From Isoetes taiwanensis (lineage: Eukaryota; Streptophyta; Lycopodiopsida; Isoetales; Isoetaceae), in assembly GCA_021234155.1 (NCBI GenBank), contig JAJEKV010000669.1, forward strand, positions 57,543 through 121,542: DNA of 64,000 nt. The letters run 5' to 3'. Shown piece by piece: positions 44,601 through 56,346 of this stretch. The notes under the pieces were generated by a model. The model was not told the DNA's origin. It saw only the letters and a list, made by a program, of their open reading frames with translations, and did not search any database. Every line of letters begins with the position of its first letter. Position 1 is the stretch's first letter. Both the position numbers and the translations under genes were made by a program.

Positions 44601-47078
44601 CTTGGACCTCAAATCTAACTCTCCAGATAAATATACTGGTCCACTATCAAATACTTCAAGAATTGCTTTCTGGAGCCCTAATGAAGGGGATGTTTTAGCT
44701 TAAGTCTCTGTTTCAGATCCGACAGCTACAACCTATAATCCGCAGCTTCTTTGGCATAATCAAAGTCTTTCACATCGATTTACTTGAAAGGTCGAATGAT
44801 CTAAAACAAAAAAGGCAAGCCGTTGAGAGGCGACAGATCTGGCGGATCTGTGCTCCACGCAGAGCAGCTCTTTGCCTTCGGTTTTTCTTCTACGGTGGTG
44901 TATTTTTATTTTAGTTATGGTTTTTGCTTGGAGGGTTCACTTCCTCGGAGGATGCTGCTTTTGACGGAGTACTTATTAGGTACCGGAGGAAAACGTTGTG
45001 GCCAACGCAATGGACCTAAATTAGAAACCATATTCTGTTTTTTGTTAGCTCTTGGATAAGACCTTCAAACTAAAATTTCGGGCAAGGTGTGAAAGAGGAA
45101 TTGCATTGACTTATTTGGAACCTTTGTTTGGTTGAGGGGTTGAGAATATTCCCTTGATTCTTAGATTATTTTTAGGTCATTTTATTGTCTTTTTCTTTTT
45201 AGCACGCCAGCCTTTATGGTGAAGAGAAGAGTGATTACTTAACAAAGATGATAATATCATCAACTTAGTACCAAATATGTGAGAGGGTTTTATAACTGGT
45301 GAATATTGTAAAGGTCTAAATATTCCCAGCATGGACTTCATTGGTGGCAGTTGCTGCTTGCCTACATGTAGGAAGATATCGTCCTATGTGGCCATGCAAT
45401 AGAATGACAGATAAATGTAGAAGATGCTTTTGATAAGTGTGTTGCTTCTCAGATCTTAGCAAAATTGCATCTTAGATTGTTGAATAGATATTGAATACCA
45501 TGAAGCTTCAGATTTGTTCCTCTGTATCTAGCCAAAACGATTTCTTTTTCAAAGTGGTACCTCTATTGAAGCCTACAGGTTTACAGGGTTTGGATCATAG
45601 CAATGAATCTGTGAATTGGTCTATTTTGAACCAGTGTTTTTCTTATGTCTTTCTGTTTGAGGAACCCCTTCAATGCTTAAGGAACCTATCCGGTACGGTC
45701 TCCGGGTAATCTTCTTTTCTTCTTGTATCTTAGGCTTGATCTTAACTGGTTAGTTCAGAGTTTTATGGTTTGCTACAAAAATATTATTACTGCTTCCTGG
45801 TCTTAATGTGAGTGATATTCTTGTATACACACTCCTTTGACCATGTATGGAGCATGATTCTGCTGATAGATGTACTGTGTAAATTTTTTACATTCGCCAT
45901 TCCTGAGGCTTGTATAGCTATGTCTGTTCCCTTCTTATGTTCCATGTTTTTATTGGGAATAAAGACAAACATATTGGCAAAAACAAAGTGCAGACAGGCC
46001 CATTATGTTCTATAGCAGTGCAATATTAATGTTCACTTTTAAATTGGAATGGAGACTCTTCTATGCCTTTCTCACTTTTGCTAGGCTATGAGTGATGTAT
46101 ATAGGGCCAATATCTATACAGATCAGAACTATAACTCCAGGGCAAAGAGTTCCAGTTTAAATTGTGTTAAGTGCTTCTAATTGCAAAGGCTGCACATGAA
46201 TGCAAGTTTATACATGAGAAACTCGGTATGCTAGCTAGGTCTTCTGTTATTACAGCAATCCATAACAAAGAACTTATATTATCCAGCTCTTCTAGAAAAT
46301 CCTATTGAGTTGACTAGACTGTACATTATATATCCATAGATGCTCAAGAGCCATCAGATTCCATGGTACAATTTCTGGTTATTCTCAGCCTAAGTTGTGT
46401 CATGAAAATTCTTAAGCTGCATTTATGGGAATATCATTTTCAAAACCATGTAAATGAATCTCATATGAGGTAATATAGTTGGCTTTCAGGTGCCAGAACT
46501 ACATTATGTTCAGCCTTAAATGATAAGTGTTTTGTAGTTTCAGCATTTGAAAGGGAGCTAAGTCTATAATCAAAGTCATAAAAATCAATTTTCTCATTGC
46601 GAGGTAAAACAAGAAAATTACAGCGCGAATAAATTCAGGTTCTGTTCCAATTGTAATAGTATATAAAAATGGTCTTTCTCTGTGGTTATTTTATGGCAAT
46701 GTAGTGTGTTTGTCGTATTTCGTGTGCCCTATGTTTATTCTTTTAAGTATACTCTATGTTGCTCATGTAGTTTCGGTAACAAACAACTGATAAAGTTAGG
46801 AGAGGATGTGTCTGTTGTAGTTTGACTAGCTGGGGTATTTTGAACAGTTTATGATACAACCAGAAAGAACAATTATACCCTACTGGGGCTTCTGTAGCTA
46901 AACATTTTAGCACCAACACATATCATTACAGGATCTTTAAGGGAACTTTAATCTGTCTATGGAGGAATCCACTCTGTAGCTTTGACCAACGATGAGCGAA
47001 TGTCCACTCTAAGTTAATGTTACTATATACTCGAAAGTCAGTTTTTTAATTTTGAAAACTTTTTAATCGTATAAGCTT
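44601..47078. other. TMN upstream region and unassigned DNA
   Basis: The first few hundred bases should hold the leader and promoter of the minus-strand TMN gene. Further right the DNA is AT-rich without recognisable exons. It could be intronic to the plus-strand gene whose possible last exon lies at 47089-47270. The open frame at 45491-45709 has no motif. Confidence 0.35.
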
Positions 47079-47088
47079 ATGGTTGCAG

Positions 47089-47270
47089 GCTTGCAGTTTG
47101 GAAGGGGTGACCATGGTCATCTTGATTATGGCCAATTAGTCGCTATTGGCCAGCCACTGGAAGTCCCTGTTTTTCCACCCCCAAATGCTTCATTTGATGG
47201 AAATGACACAGATGGTAGTCCCGATAACTTTTGCAGATGGTTTCTGAAACGTATTGCTTGTGAAGGGTGA
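47089..47270 (+). CDS. Possible terminal exon of an unidentified plus-strand gene
   Basis: After an acceptor GGTTGCAG at 47088, the frame reads DHGHLDYGQLVAIGQPLEVP, VFPPPNASFDGNDTD and ends KRIACEG with TGA at 47268. The composition and the acceptor look like a real last exon, and the text feels conserved. I cannot name the family and find no convincing upstream exon. It ends about 330 bp from the decayed 3' end of the phospholipase D relic on the other strand (tail to tail). Confidence 0.35.
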
Positions 47271-47599
47271 CATACGTCTGCTAAAATAAACACGAAGATA
47301 GAGACGGGTCACCACATAACTTCCTTTGCGTCGAACTTGCGCTTCTGTTCACTCACTTGCGGGCCATTCTAGTAAAAGACCTCCTCTTTCTTCTCACTTT
47401 TGTTTGTTTTTTTTATATTTGCCTGTTGTTGGAAGGCCCAGATCTTCAAGTATTTTCGAGACTACAATCAATTGTTATCTGCTTGGGTATCGATTGCAAG
47501 AAAAGGCATCGATTTTTGTCATAATGCATTGAACAGCCTTGCTGGGTATTTCAATGGTTTGGGCTTGCATGGTTTTAGGCTGAATCGTCCAATGACCAT

Positions 47600-49085
47600 G
47601 GCTGCTTGAAAGAATTATCCACGTAGCCAAGATGTTCATATCAGAGCGCCATTCGGAATCCATGGATCTGACCATTTGCAGAATTTGAAGCGCCTGTTCG
47701 ATATAGCTAGTAAGCACCCATGGCGATTTCTGTATCTCTTCCTCCATCCATAGATCTTTGATTAATATTTGCTGAGCCAACTATAATGTATTTGTCATCA
47801 ACTGAATATGAGAGATAAAAATAACATTGATTAGAATGAAAGCAAAGTATCAATAGTCAGGGTTCTTAGGGTATTACCTATCATCATTTTGGAATGGCTA
47901 TAAATCATAAAACGTCGGTTTGTTTGTGTTGCTAGATAGTTGGATTTTGGCTCAGGCAATGCAGATGGCAAGTATTCGGCTCCCTGTCTCGCCTCTTTGT
48001 TGCCTAAGCAATAGAATGCAAGGTAGTCTTTTGGAATTTGATCTTGCATTCTCCGACTAGCCAAGGCATGTGCAATAGTTCTATACATCATTTCCATTGT
48101 CTTCCTTGTCCAATAAAGGATAGCTAAAGCACTGCCACTCTCAGGAATACCTTCATGCCACATTGGCAGCACAAAGACTATAAATCGTTCACCCGCTTCG
48201 ATTTTACTCACTATCTTGAGAGTGAGTTTCATTGGAATTAGGGGAAGAGCTTCTGCATCCTGGTCTGATGACCATGCAAATGAGCTACCAAGAAAATACT
48301 GGTTTTCAATATAGATAAAATTCTTTGCCCACTGAATTGCATGGATGTATGCATCCTGTATGCTCTTGTCGATGATGCAGTTCTTTCCACTAACTAATCC
48401 AGCAGCAACTACTTGTTCAGGATTTTCAGAAAACCCTGAAGCAGCTCCGCCATCAATTGAGCGAAAGATCTGCACATTCCAGGTCTCTTGATCTCTTTCA
48501 TCTGTTACAGGTGATGGAGAAACCATATCGGTCACCTGCTCAAGAGGCAACAAGAGGTTTTTGTTATTGCTTTGCTTCAGCCAACGTTGCGTGAAGTTTG
48601 TAAGCACATCCCAGCATGCAGCCCCTTCCAATTCGCTAAGAATATCATGCCAAGGCTCTCTTGGACCTCCTTTCCTTAAATCGGCACCAGAAAAGTAGAG
48701 CTGATGAATGTCTTCTTTGTGTAAAGTATAGTAAGCGTGCGGAATAATGAATGTTGTTGGGTGTCATACCTTCCATCACACAGGTCAATACCACCCACAA
48801 ATCTCACCGACCTTCTCTTGCTAGAACCTTGCTCCCCTTGATGATTGAACAAGGTTCCACTTTCCATGCCTTGGATCATACTTTGGCCTTCATCTGGTAT
48901 GCGAGGACATAGAACACACTTAACACCAGTATTACGAAAATATGCTGCGGTCTCCTCATTTTGTGTGCCCATTAAACCAGCAGGCATGTTGGAAGAAACA
49001 GAGCTGGTGTCATCCCAAAGCAGCATCAGGACCCGAACGCCACCTTTAGCTTTCTTCTTCAATAACTGTTCCAATATTTCACTAG
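47600..49085 (-). pseudogene. C2-type phospholipase D (PLD delta/beta-like), catalytic part, broken
   Basis: Plant PLDs hydrolyse phospholipids to phosphatidic acid using two HxKxxxxD motifs. Here LLKKKAKGGVRVLMLLWDD, VLCPRIPDEGQ and [16 protein letters not shown] (48676-49074) match the region around motif 1. However, the text jumps from GTLFNHQ to GEQGSSKRRSV, so the Lys and Asp of HKD1 are deleted. A frameshift follows RTL; the next frame holds [33 protein letters not shown] and [13 protein letters not shown] (47831-48631). An intron of normal type (GTAATA...CAG) then leads to [20 protein letters not shown] and QIHGFRMAL with stops in between (47630-47790). HKD2 is thus still legible. The C2 domain was not found upstream. 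A retained intron means it is not a processed copy. Confidence 0.88.
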
Positions 49086-49325
49086 TTTCAAAGCTTGGTC
49101 ATTCAGAATCCCTTATTAATTTAATCTCAGTATACACAGACTATACTGTGATGTAAATTAGATGCTTTGCATTATTGATACCTCAAAAATATCTTCTCAA
49201 GAACTCGACCCTTTATAAGATTTATTCCCTGTCAAATTACTCGAATAGCTCACGTGATTAAAGAAGATGCTTGGTGTGCTATAGAGATAATGTTTTGACA
49301 CTTGCTTGATGTTTAATGTTGGTAT
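49086..49325. other. Short spacer upstream of PLD relic
   Basis: No C2-domain coding sequence could be recognised here on the minus strand. Nothing else seen. Confidence 0.4.
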
Positions 49326-49578
49326 ATATTCACACGGGGGGTGACTCCGGGCAACGAGAGCTGTTAAACAGGCATATTCACCCATTATTCCTTAATCTAC
49401 ACCGTCCACAAAATTCCTCGTTTATGGGGTATGGATGTATAGAAATTATGATACTGTATAACAAGATTTGAAAAATACTATAAGATTTCAGGTAACATAC
49501 TATATGGTGTTGATTTTGTACGTACAAAACATAATTATAGGGGCTCTCGTTGCCCGAAGTCACCCCCCGTGTGAATAT
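49326..49578. mobile_element. MITE, 253 bp, with 36-bp terminal inverted repeats
   Basis: The left arm 49326-49361 (ATATTCACACGGGGGGTGAC...) and the right arm 49543-49578 are inverted copies with one mismatch. The interior is AT-rich and non-coding. No clear target duplication: GTA occurs close to both ends but not flush. The superfamily is undetermined. Confidence 0.8.
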
Positions 49579-50344
49579 GTAGCAAAATAACAGGGGGTTC
49601 CAGGGGGATTTGATATAGATAGAATTCTTGAAACCATAGACCATATCCCTAAAACAATTCAATGGGTTATTATAAAAAAAACATAGATTTAAGATAAAAA
49701 TAGTCACATTAGCTCAGGTTAGATTGGTTAAAGTAGTAATAGGACATTGAGTTATTTTGGTAGAGGTTGAATCCCCGTATTTCATATTCTAAAAGCTTAA
49801 AAACCGTATAGAGGCTCGATATACCATCAAAACCTTAGGCAAAAACATCTTAAAATCATAGGCGCCCCCAATCATAATTGAGCATAATCGAAACGAGAGG
49901 TGTCAAGAAGCTCTAACTAACATGGCCATAGGAAGACGACTGTGGTAGTCCAGGGTGCACCTCGTTTAGAATATGTAGCAAACAAAAAGGGGTTTAAGGG
50001 TTTTAAGGTGTGTAATGTAATGGTTTGTATTATAACTTTAAAAAAATTTTGCCCCTTCGGGGCAAAAAAACAAACATTATATCATACTTGGAAGAAGAGC
50101 ACTTAAACCATGTGCTTTGCCATGGCACATATGTTGATATATTAAAAAATGCCATCTTGGATACATATGTTATGGGGAATAATCAAACATCTCCACAAGT
50201 AAATAGAGTTAAGATTTGCCTTGCATAGGGTGTTATAGAATTGCAAGGCAACTTAAATGGATGGGCATAAACTCTGAAATGAACATAAATACTTGAGCAC
50301 TTCAACTTCAGAATAAGCACAACTTTTACAAGAACTCGGGGGGT
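49579..50344. other. AT-rich DNA between MITE and COI1 relic
   Basis: TATGTAGCAAA at 49576 and again at about 49974 is followed by G-rich sequence in both places. No gene. Confidence 0.35.
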
Positions 50345-50930
50345 ATTCTATGTTCCAATAAGGCCCCATTGCAAAAAATCACTTGTATTTCTTGCTTCAT
50401 AGCCTTGGGCCCATATGTATCTCAATGATTGTAACGATCTAACTGATTGTAACGATCTAACTGTGGTTGCAATTCCAGCCTCAGTAATAGGACAATCCCT
50501 GAGTTCAAGCTTCCTAAGCCTGAACCCCTCATTATTCTCTCCAACACAGCCCAAAAGAAGCCACCTAATCTTTCCACCATATCTGCCAATGTGGGCTAAA
50601 CTTCATTTGTAAGTCCACCATGGCGTATATAAATAGCCAAACGAACCATATTTGAACATCCCTCTAGCAAATTCTTCACGCCATCATCAAATGAAGGTGT
50701 GGTTCTCATGTCACCGAATGCAGATAATGCTGAACTGGTGATATTTGATGCATAAATTGCAACGGATCAGTAAACATCTGCAGGTTTTGAGCCGCACAAA
50801 GTAGCCCCCAATGTGATACAAAACCATCTTTGGTGCTCTAAATTTTCAATCAAGACTCCTAAGCTTTTTACAATGGTTGCCAAGCACTTCAAGTCCCCGG
50901 GTGATCTCCAATGATGTTTCGCACCTATAT
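50345..50930 (-). pseudogene. COI1-like F-box/LRR relic (jasmonate receptor family)
   Basis: COI1 is the leucine-rich-repeat F-box receptor for jasmonates. On the minus strand, in order: VRNIIGD (50923), LGNHCKKLRSL-like LRR text, NITSSALSAFGDM, DDGVKNLLEGCSNMVRLAIY, IRHGGLTNEG, LLGCVGENNEGF, RLRKLELRDCPITEAGIATT and SLRYIWAQGYEA. These match consecutive C-terminal LRRs of COI1 (DNGVRxLLxGC, LYxRxGGLTDxGL, LLGYVGExDEGL, LQKLExRGC, LRYLWVQGYxA). Frames shift several times and an exact 18-bp duplication at 50426-50461 inserts six residues. The F-box and most LRRs are missing. A relic, not a gene. Confidence 0.82.
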
Positions 50931-53340
50931 AGAAACATGAAATGAGAAACGAATTAAGCGAGGTATCTCATGCGTTGAAATAATCGCTATATGAAGCATA
51001 TCATTAGACCCCCAGAATTAGATGAAATCCAGTCTTCTTGAAGCAAATGTTGATTTTTCACGAGATTCTACCACATAATATGAGAAATAAAGAGTACAGA
51101 TGAGATGATGCCCAAGACCGAGAAAGCCGCCCCGAAAGCACAATACCACAAATTTCAAGGTACAAATTTTGGAAAGACGATAATGTAGCACAACCAAGGG
51201 AAGGTCGGAAGGGAATGGTGAAGCTTCTTGGAAGGCACTAAATAAGTGCTCTCTGCTTTGTTGCTCTGTTATCGCCAAATAGGCTAAAATCCAAATTTTA
51301 AGGGTTTTCGCCTAACCGTGCTTTTGAGCTAGAAACCTATAGACGCCCTTTCGTTGTGCTACCATTCTTTTGCGTGAGCTTTCCTTTTTCAGTAGTTGCC
51401 GAAATTGTTACTTCTTAAAATTGCAATCATGGCCACGAGGTCTCCCCGACATAACCCGGAATCTAAGAGCTCGAGGGTTCTTCCAAGATTTGTGCTTCCC
51501 GCATTTTCTCGATCTTTTCCTCTCCCATGCGAAAAAATCTTGCACAACCGGAGTAGAGAAATGCATAGGATGCTCAAGCCGCTTTTTTCCTAGTTCTTCC
51601 ATCCGCCATTTGCCCCGACCCATTTTCATATCCATATCCATAGTTCTATCTCGCTTCATTTGCATCCGCAAGAGGGAGAAACTTATTAAATCTTTCTTCA
51701 TGAACAATGGAAGCAAAGGAGCGATTCCAAGATGCAGCCGTAAGGGAGCGTTGGCAAAATCCAATCCGGGCAGAAATACAATGTCATTATTTCGATCTTG
51801 ATTCCATTCCATACCCTAACACCGTTTTACCTTCGCTCCACCATACCCTAATCGCGGCCGTGGCGCCAATAGTGAAGTGGAGAAGGAAAAAATAAACTAG
51901 CAAAGTCGAATGCTAGATCTTCAAACCCAATGTTAAATCTTATTCTTGAAGCCGAATGCTGAATCTTGAAGCATGTTCGAACCCTCCAGCATTTGTATTG
52001 CTTTCGATTCTTGCCTTCTTTCGTCTAACCCTAAAATAACCCTAAAACATGATGGCAGGATGCTTGCATGCAAAACTCTGAAAATGGCAACTGAAATAAA
52101 AAAAGGGCTTTTGTTGTGAGCCCTTGGATGTTGGACCATTGAAAAAAAAAAGCTAAATAAACAACTAAAAAATGGTGCACTCTAGATGTACGCATTAGTA
52201 CATCTATTCGAATACGCCATGAAATCTTAGGAAAACCTTTGTGAAAAGTGTACAAAAACACAAAGCAAACCCCCTGTTATTATGCTACATATAGGCCATG
52301 CTATGATTTTTTGCCAGTGTTATTTTCGAGACATGGCATTACTTGGTCTATCTTTTTAGATATTATATTGGTATAGGCCATGCTATGAGTTTTTGCCAGT
52401 GTATTTTCGAGACATGGCATTACTTGGTCTATCTTTTCCAACAATAGCTAGTTCAAACATTGAACAAAAGTATTTTTAACCCAGACATTTATTGTAAAAG
52501 AAGTTTTCAAAAATTGGCATTAACATGTCAACATGCTATAGCGGAACCAATGACGTGTTGAGTTATCATCGTGCTACAGTAGAACCATGGCTAAACAATG
52601 ATGTGTTGAGTTTTGCAATCATGCAAATGTGATAATTCTAGCATAAACACCCTGGCACATGCACAAACTAAACAAAAAGGCAGATTAATTCATGTAGTAA
52701 CATCTGAATTACCAAAACTCGAATAACCATGACGGTGGGCGCCCTATAAAATTCTGGTGCAGTAAAGTATCTTGGCACACTCTCTGACAATAACTCCAAA
52801 GCTCTATATATTGCTCTATAATAACTCATCGTTGGTCAAAGTGAACTTCGAGAGAATAAGACTTCACATTAACTAAGAATATATCTACTTTGTGGAATAT
52901 ACTAACTTGCCATTGTCCTTGACTTGGAGAGAACCTTGATCGCGTGGTGAAGCATGCCTTCAAAAACCAAAATCTGAAGCTTAGGTATGCATATATATCA
53001 TCCAACTGAATATTTGATTTCAATATCCCTGTACTAAATGTTTGCTATTTGATGGAGCCTTGTTTTCTATCCCACCCCAATGGCGCAGGAAGGTAAGTTG
53101 CTTAAATGTGAGCATGCTGAGTAACAAATCCCCATTTGGATGCTTTGTTCATGTCATAGAATTTTATGAGCCATTGCATTTCAGGAGGAAAAAGACAAAA
53201 GTCAAATTTTATTAATTGTTGTCGGGGTCCCTAGTCCCAATTTCTCTGGATGCATTCATGTTTGGATGCATTCTTGGATGGTTACTATTATTGTTTTTCT
53301 TCTCTTTCTTCTTCCAATAAATAATTGATGTTGTTTGCAT
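50931..53340. other. Intergenic DNA with a tandem duplication and an inverted-repeat end
   Basis: AACCCCCTGTTATTATGCTACATA at 52268-52292 is the inverse of 49576-49599. A duplication of about 80 bp (AGGCCATGCTATGA ... GGCATTACTTGGTCTATCTT) spans 52291-52437. An ATG-led open frame at 51429-51593 (MATRSPRHNPESKSSRVLPR) could be a first exon but has no partner. No named gene. Confidence 0.4.
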
Positions 53341-53346
53341 ATACAG

Positions 53347-55105
53347 GTAGAATTGTATGAATTGTTCAAGGAACAACATCCAATATTGGTCTTAGAAGGT
53401 TTAAATAACGCAGGCTGAAGGAGAGAAACACATGTTGTTGTGTGAAGCACGAGCAAGCTGAACTATACAGAAAAGCATTCAATATTATGAGGACTAAGTG
53501 GCATACTAATTGTACATGTTCATGTAGCAGATAGCCATGATGGTACATGTCAACCATCTCAAACATTTCCAACAGTCAGCACACTTTGGAGAGCAATAGT
53601 TTGTGTAGATGGGGCCGAGTGGCATCGATTAGATGTGTGAAAGGGGAGTGTAGCCATTGTGGTACAAAGAAAATTCAGTTATGCTTTCAAGAAGAAGATC
53701 ATGTTGGAGATGCAGTTATAGACTGGCAAATCTACCAATATGTCAATGAGACAACCAACACAGCAACTTCTAGAAAAATGAAATTGGTTATAAAAAAAGG
53801 AAGCATGAAGACTATGATTGAAAAACTATTTGACAATCTTGCAAAATTCACGTATCATAATTTTATAGCTCATTGGCAATTCAAGAAGTCTGTTGAAACT
53901 TTGAGGGATGATGTTGTTTTGTCTGTGATGGATTTTGCAGAAAATTACACATTGTAGCCCCTAAAGGAGGTTCAACCTGAACATTGGAATAATGAGCAGA
54001 TTAGAAGTTTGGTGCATGTCACAATGATGAAAGTGAATGGCAAGCTGAATAAAACAGTTCAATTTTGCATTTCAGATGTGAAGAAACATGCTTCTCATTT
54101 CGTGCAGGCTTCCTTGAAGAAACATCACCAATGGCTGATGGAGAATGATGGTTCACATTTGAAAATTCATATTGTATGGTCAGATGGACGTGATGCACAA
54201 TTCAAATCATCTCGTGCATTTTATCTAAATATTAGCAAGTACTATCAAGCCTATGGAATCAGAGTGCAATGGAACTTCTTTGCCTTTGGTCAAGAGAAGG
54301 GCGAGCATGGTGGTCAAGGTACAGAAGAGTTTTCTTGCTGATGAACAAAGGAAGGAGAATAGATTGCCTATACTTGGTGCTTCTACTACCTGCTATGCTC
54401 TCCGGCAAAAGAAAGTGTAATACAAGGAGGATTATTTGGGAAATCATAGAAGAAGATATAGAGAGGGATCCATACTCTAACTGTGAGTCATTGCCTGAGA
54501 CTCAATCAGTCCATTCCGTGTCAGCAATAAATCCTAAAGATCCAATCATTCTCTGTTTTTGTGAAGCATGTTTGAAATTTGAGTGGCATAATTGTGAGAA
54601 CCTACAATATTGTGGACCCTGGAAGCTGCAAAAGCTGCAACCTAATTTGGTGCACATGGACTATGCTGAGAGCTTGCAGGATTTTTTGCTACAAATGATG
54701 AAAGATTAGATGACACATTACAAGTAGGAGATGTTTTTGCCTCATTTGCTGCTCATGGGAATAAGGAGGACGTGCCTTATTATATTTTGTTGTGCAACAA
54801 GGAGAAACATATTCTGGATCAGGATATAGTACATGATTATGGAAACAGAATGTTTGCTAAGGAAAAAGTCATAAGTCATTTCAGCCTATTATTACCAGTT
54901 CATGAAGGGGACTCAACATAAATACAAGCTAATTGAAACTAAGAGTGCACTAGTTCCAGCAGAATCTGTCATTGGAGTGAGGTTTCCAATGACTCAAATA
55001 AGCCATAAAATCAGGGGCACTAAGTTTGCATATGCACTATCTCTAGAGGTACATGACATGCTGATGTCAAGTCTCCCTGAAATTGTGGAGAATTTAGATT
55101 CATAA
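53347..55105 (+). pseudogene. Relic of a DFAENY/SDG-type transposase-like protein
   Basis: Plus-strand blocks in order: VELYELFKEQHP; RLKERNTCCCVKHEQAELYR (53413); CVKGECSHCGTKKIQLC; HWQFKKSVETLRDDVVLSVM; DFAENYTL (53930); QPEHWNNEQIRSL; HIVWSDGRDAQFKSS (54170); YGIRVQWNFFAFGQEKGEH (54250); further C-terminal pieces to 55105. The set DFAENY, HW..Q, SDG.....FK and W.FFA...GKG is the hallmark of an uncharacterised, highly repeated protein family I know mainly from invertebrate genomes, thought to be of mobile-element origin. The canonical SHGKGxxDG is altered to GQEKGEHGG. Only a few stops and frameshifts interrupt it (TAG at about 53530 and 53955, shift at 54300), so decay is moderate. No terminal repeats identified. 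Confidence 0.65.
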
Positions 55106-56340
55106 AGAGTACATGACTCTTTGAGATGTACAACAAAGTGTAGAATTTGGTAACAAAAGTTCATTTATCATCACACAGGTTAAATGGTCTTACAGGTTGA
55201 AGACACATTTTACAGTTGGACAGGTTGAAGATTCACATTTTACAGTTGAAGAGGTAATCAAATGCATATAAGTGCTTTAAGTGCTTTATGTGACATTGGA
55301 GAAGCATTTAGATATTAGCATGGTTGAACCATGCTAAGAACTATTAAATTATATGAGTTCACATTTGATGTTAAAGCAATGGTCGAGACCATTGCATTGT
55401 AAATTAAAAAGATGGAGGCAAAACAAAATTCGAATAATGCACGAATTCATTAATTAGAGAAATTTGGAATTCTCGTTTAGCATGAAATAGGTTAGCGTGT
55501 AGCCATATAGTGCAAAAACTACTACCAATTGAGTAAAAGTTGGCGTTTTTTTGCACAAATTCTGCAAATGCTTCAGTCTTATTCGGAAATATAGTTTTTA
55601 CTGCTAATGCAAAGGTTCACCGCGAGTATAACGTAGTAGGAGGGAGTGTGAAAACTTCTCGCAAGAAGCGCGAACGCGATGTTTCGCAGCTGAAAGGAGA
55701 CGAAAGAATGTGTCTTTTATTAAAACCATATGAGAGCATTGTGTTAAAAGAAGGTACCGAGGAGCAAGGATATCACACAAAATTCAGTATTTAAAGCCAT
55801 GTAATTGCTACAGAGGATCGCGGTCGCGATTATTTTTAGCATTAAACATATGGTAAAAGATATGGGTAAAGACAAAACCAAAGTTTTCAAAAACAAAATT
55901 TCCATTGAAGGAAGTAATATACAACATAATTCTTGATTGAAGGAGATAATTATTCGATTGTGTTTGGATACTTGATCGGTATCACACCCATTTCATTGGC
56001 CATGCGATTGACATGCTCTCTACCCAATTCCATAGCTTGTGTTGTGTCCATCTACGAATAACTCGTGATCTCGGAACTACAACACCCATGGCCTTTGCGA
56101 TGCGCTGCAGATGTGAATCAGGCTCCCATTCTTCACTGTCCACTGCACTGCTCCCGCCTATAAGTTCGTTTTGCAGTAGCTCCGCAGCAGTAGCATTCTG
56201 ATGTGGATGATAGAGCTTCGCTTCTTCTTTGTGTACCGATGCTCCTGTGACCCAAGAACCTCATCTTGGTCAATGTCCATGTTTGTTGGTCCGCTTCCAT
56301 GTGCTTTGGGTCTGTTTCCATGTGTTCTACGCATGCGTAT
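55106..56340. other. Spacer with first GATCGCGGTCGCGAT-type palindrome
   Basis: A CGCGAACGCGATG motif at about 55668 and GATCGCGGTCGCGAT at about 55815 belong to the palindrome family that recurs at 59.6-60.1 and 62.6-62.95 kb. No gene recognised. Confidence 0.4.
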
Positions 56341-56346
56341 TCAAAC

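Noticed and set aside
51370-51812. Overlapping long ORFs on both strands (143 and 134 codons)
   Set aside because: No family motif in either; coding on both strands is typical of chance open frames in this CpG-containing stretch.
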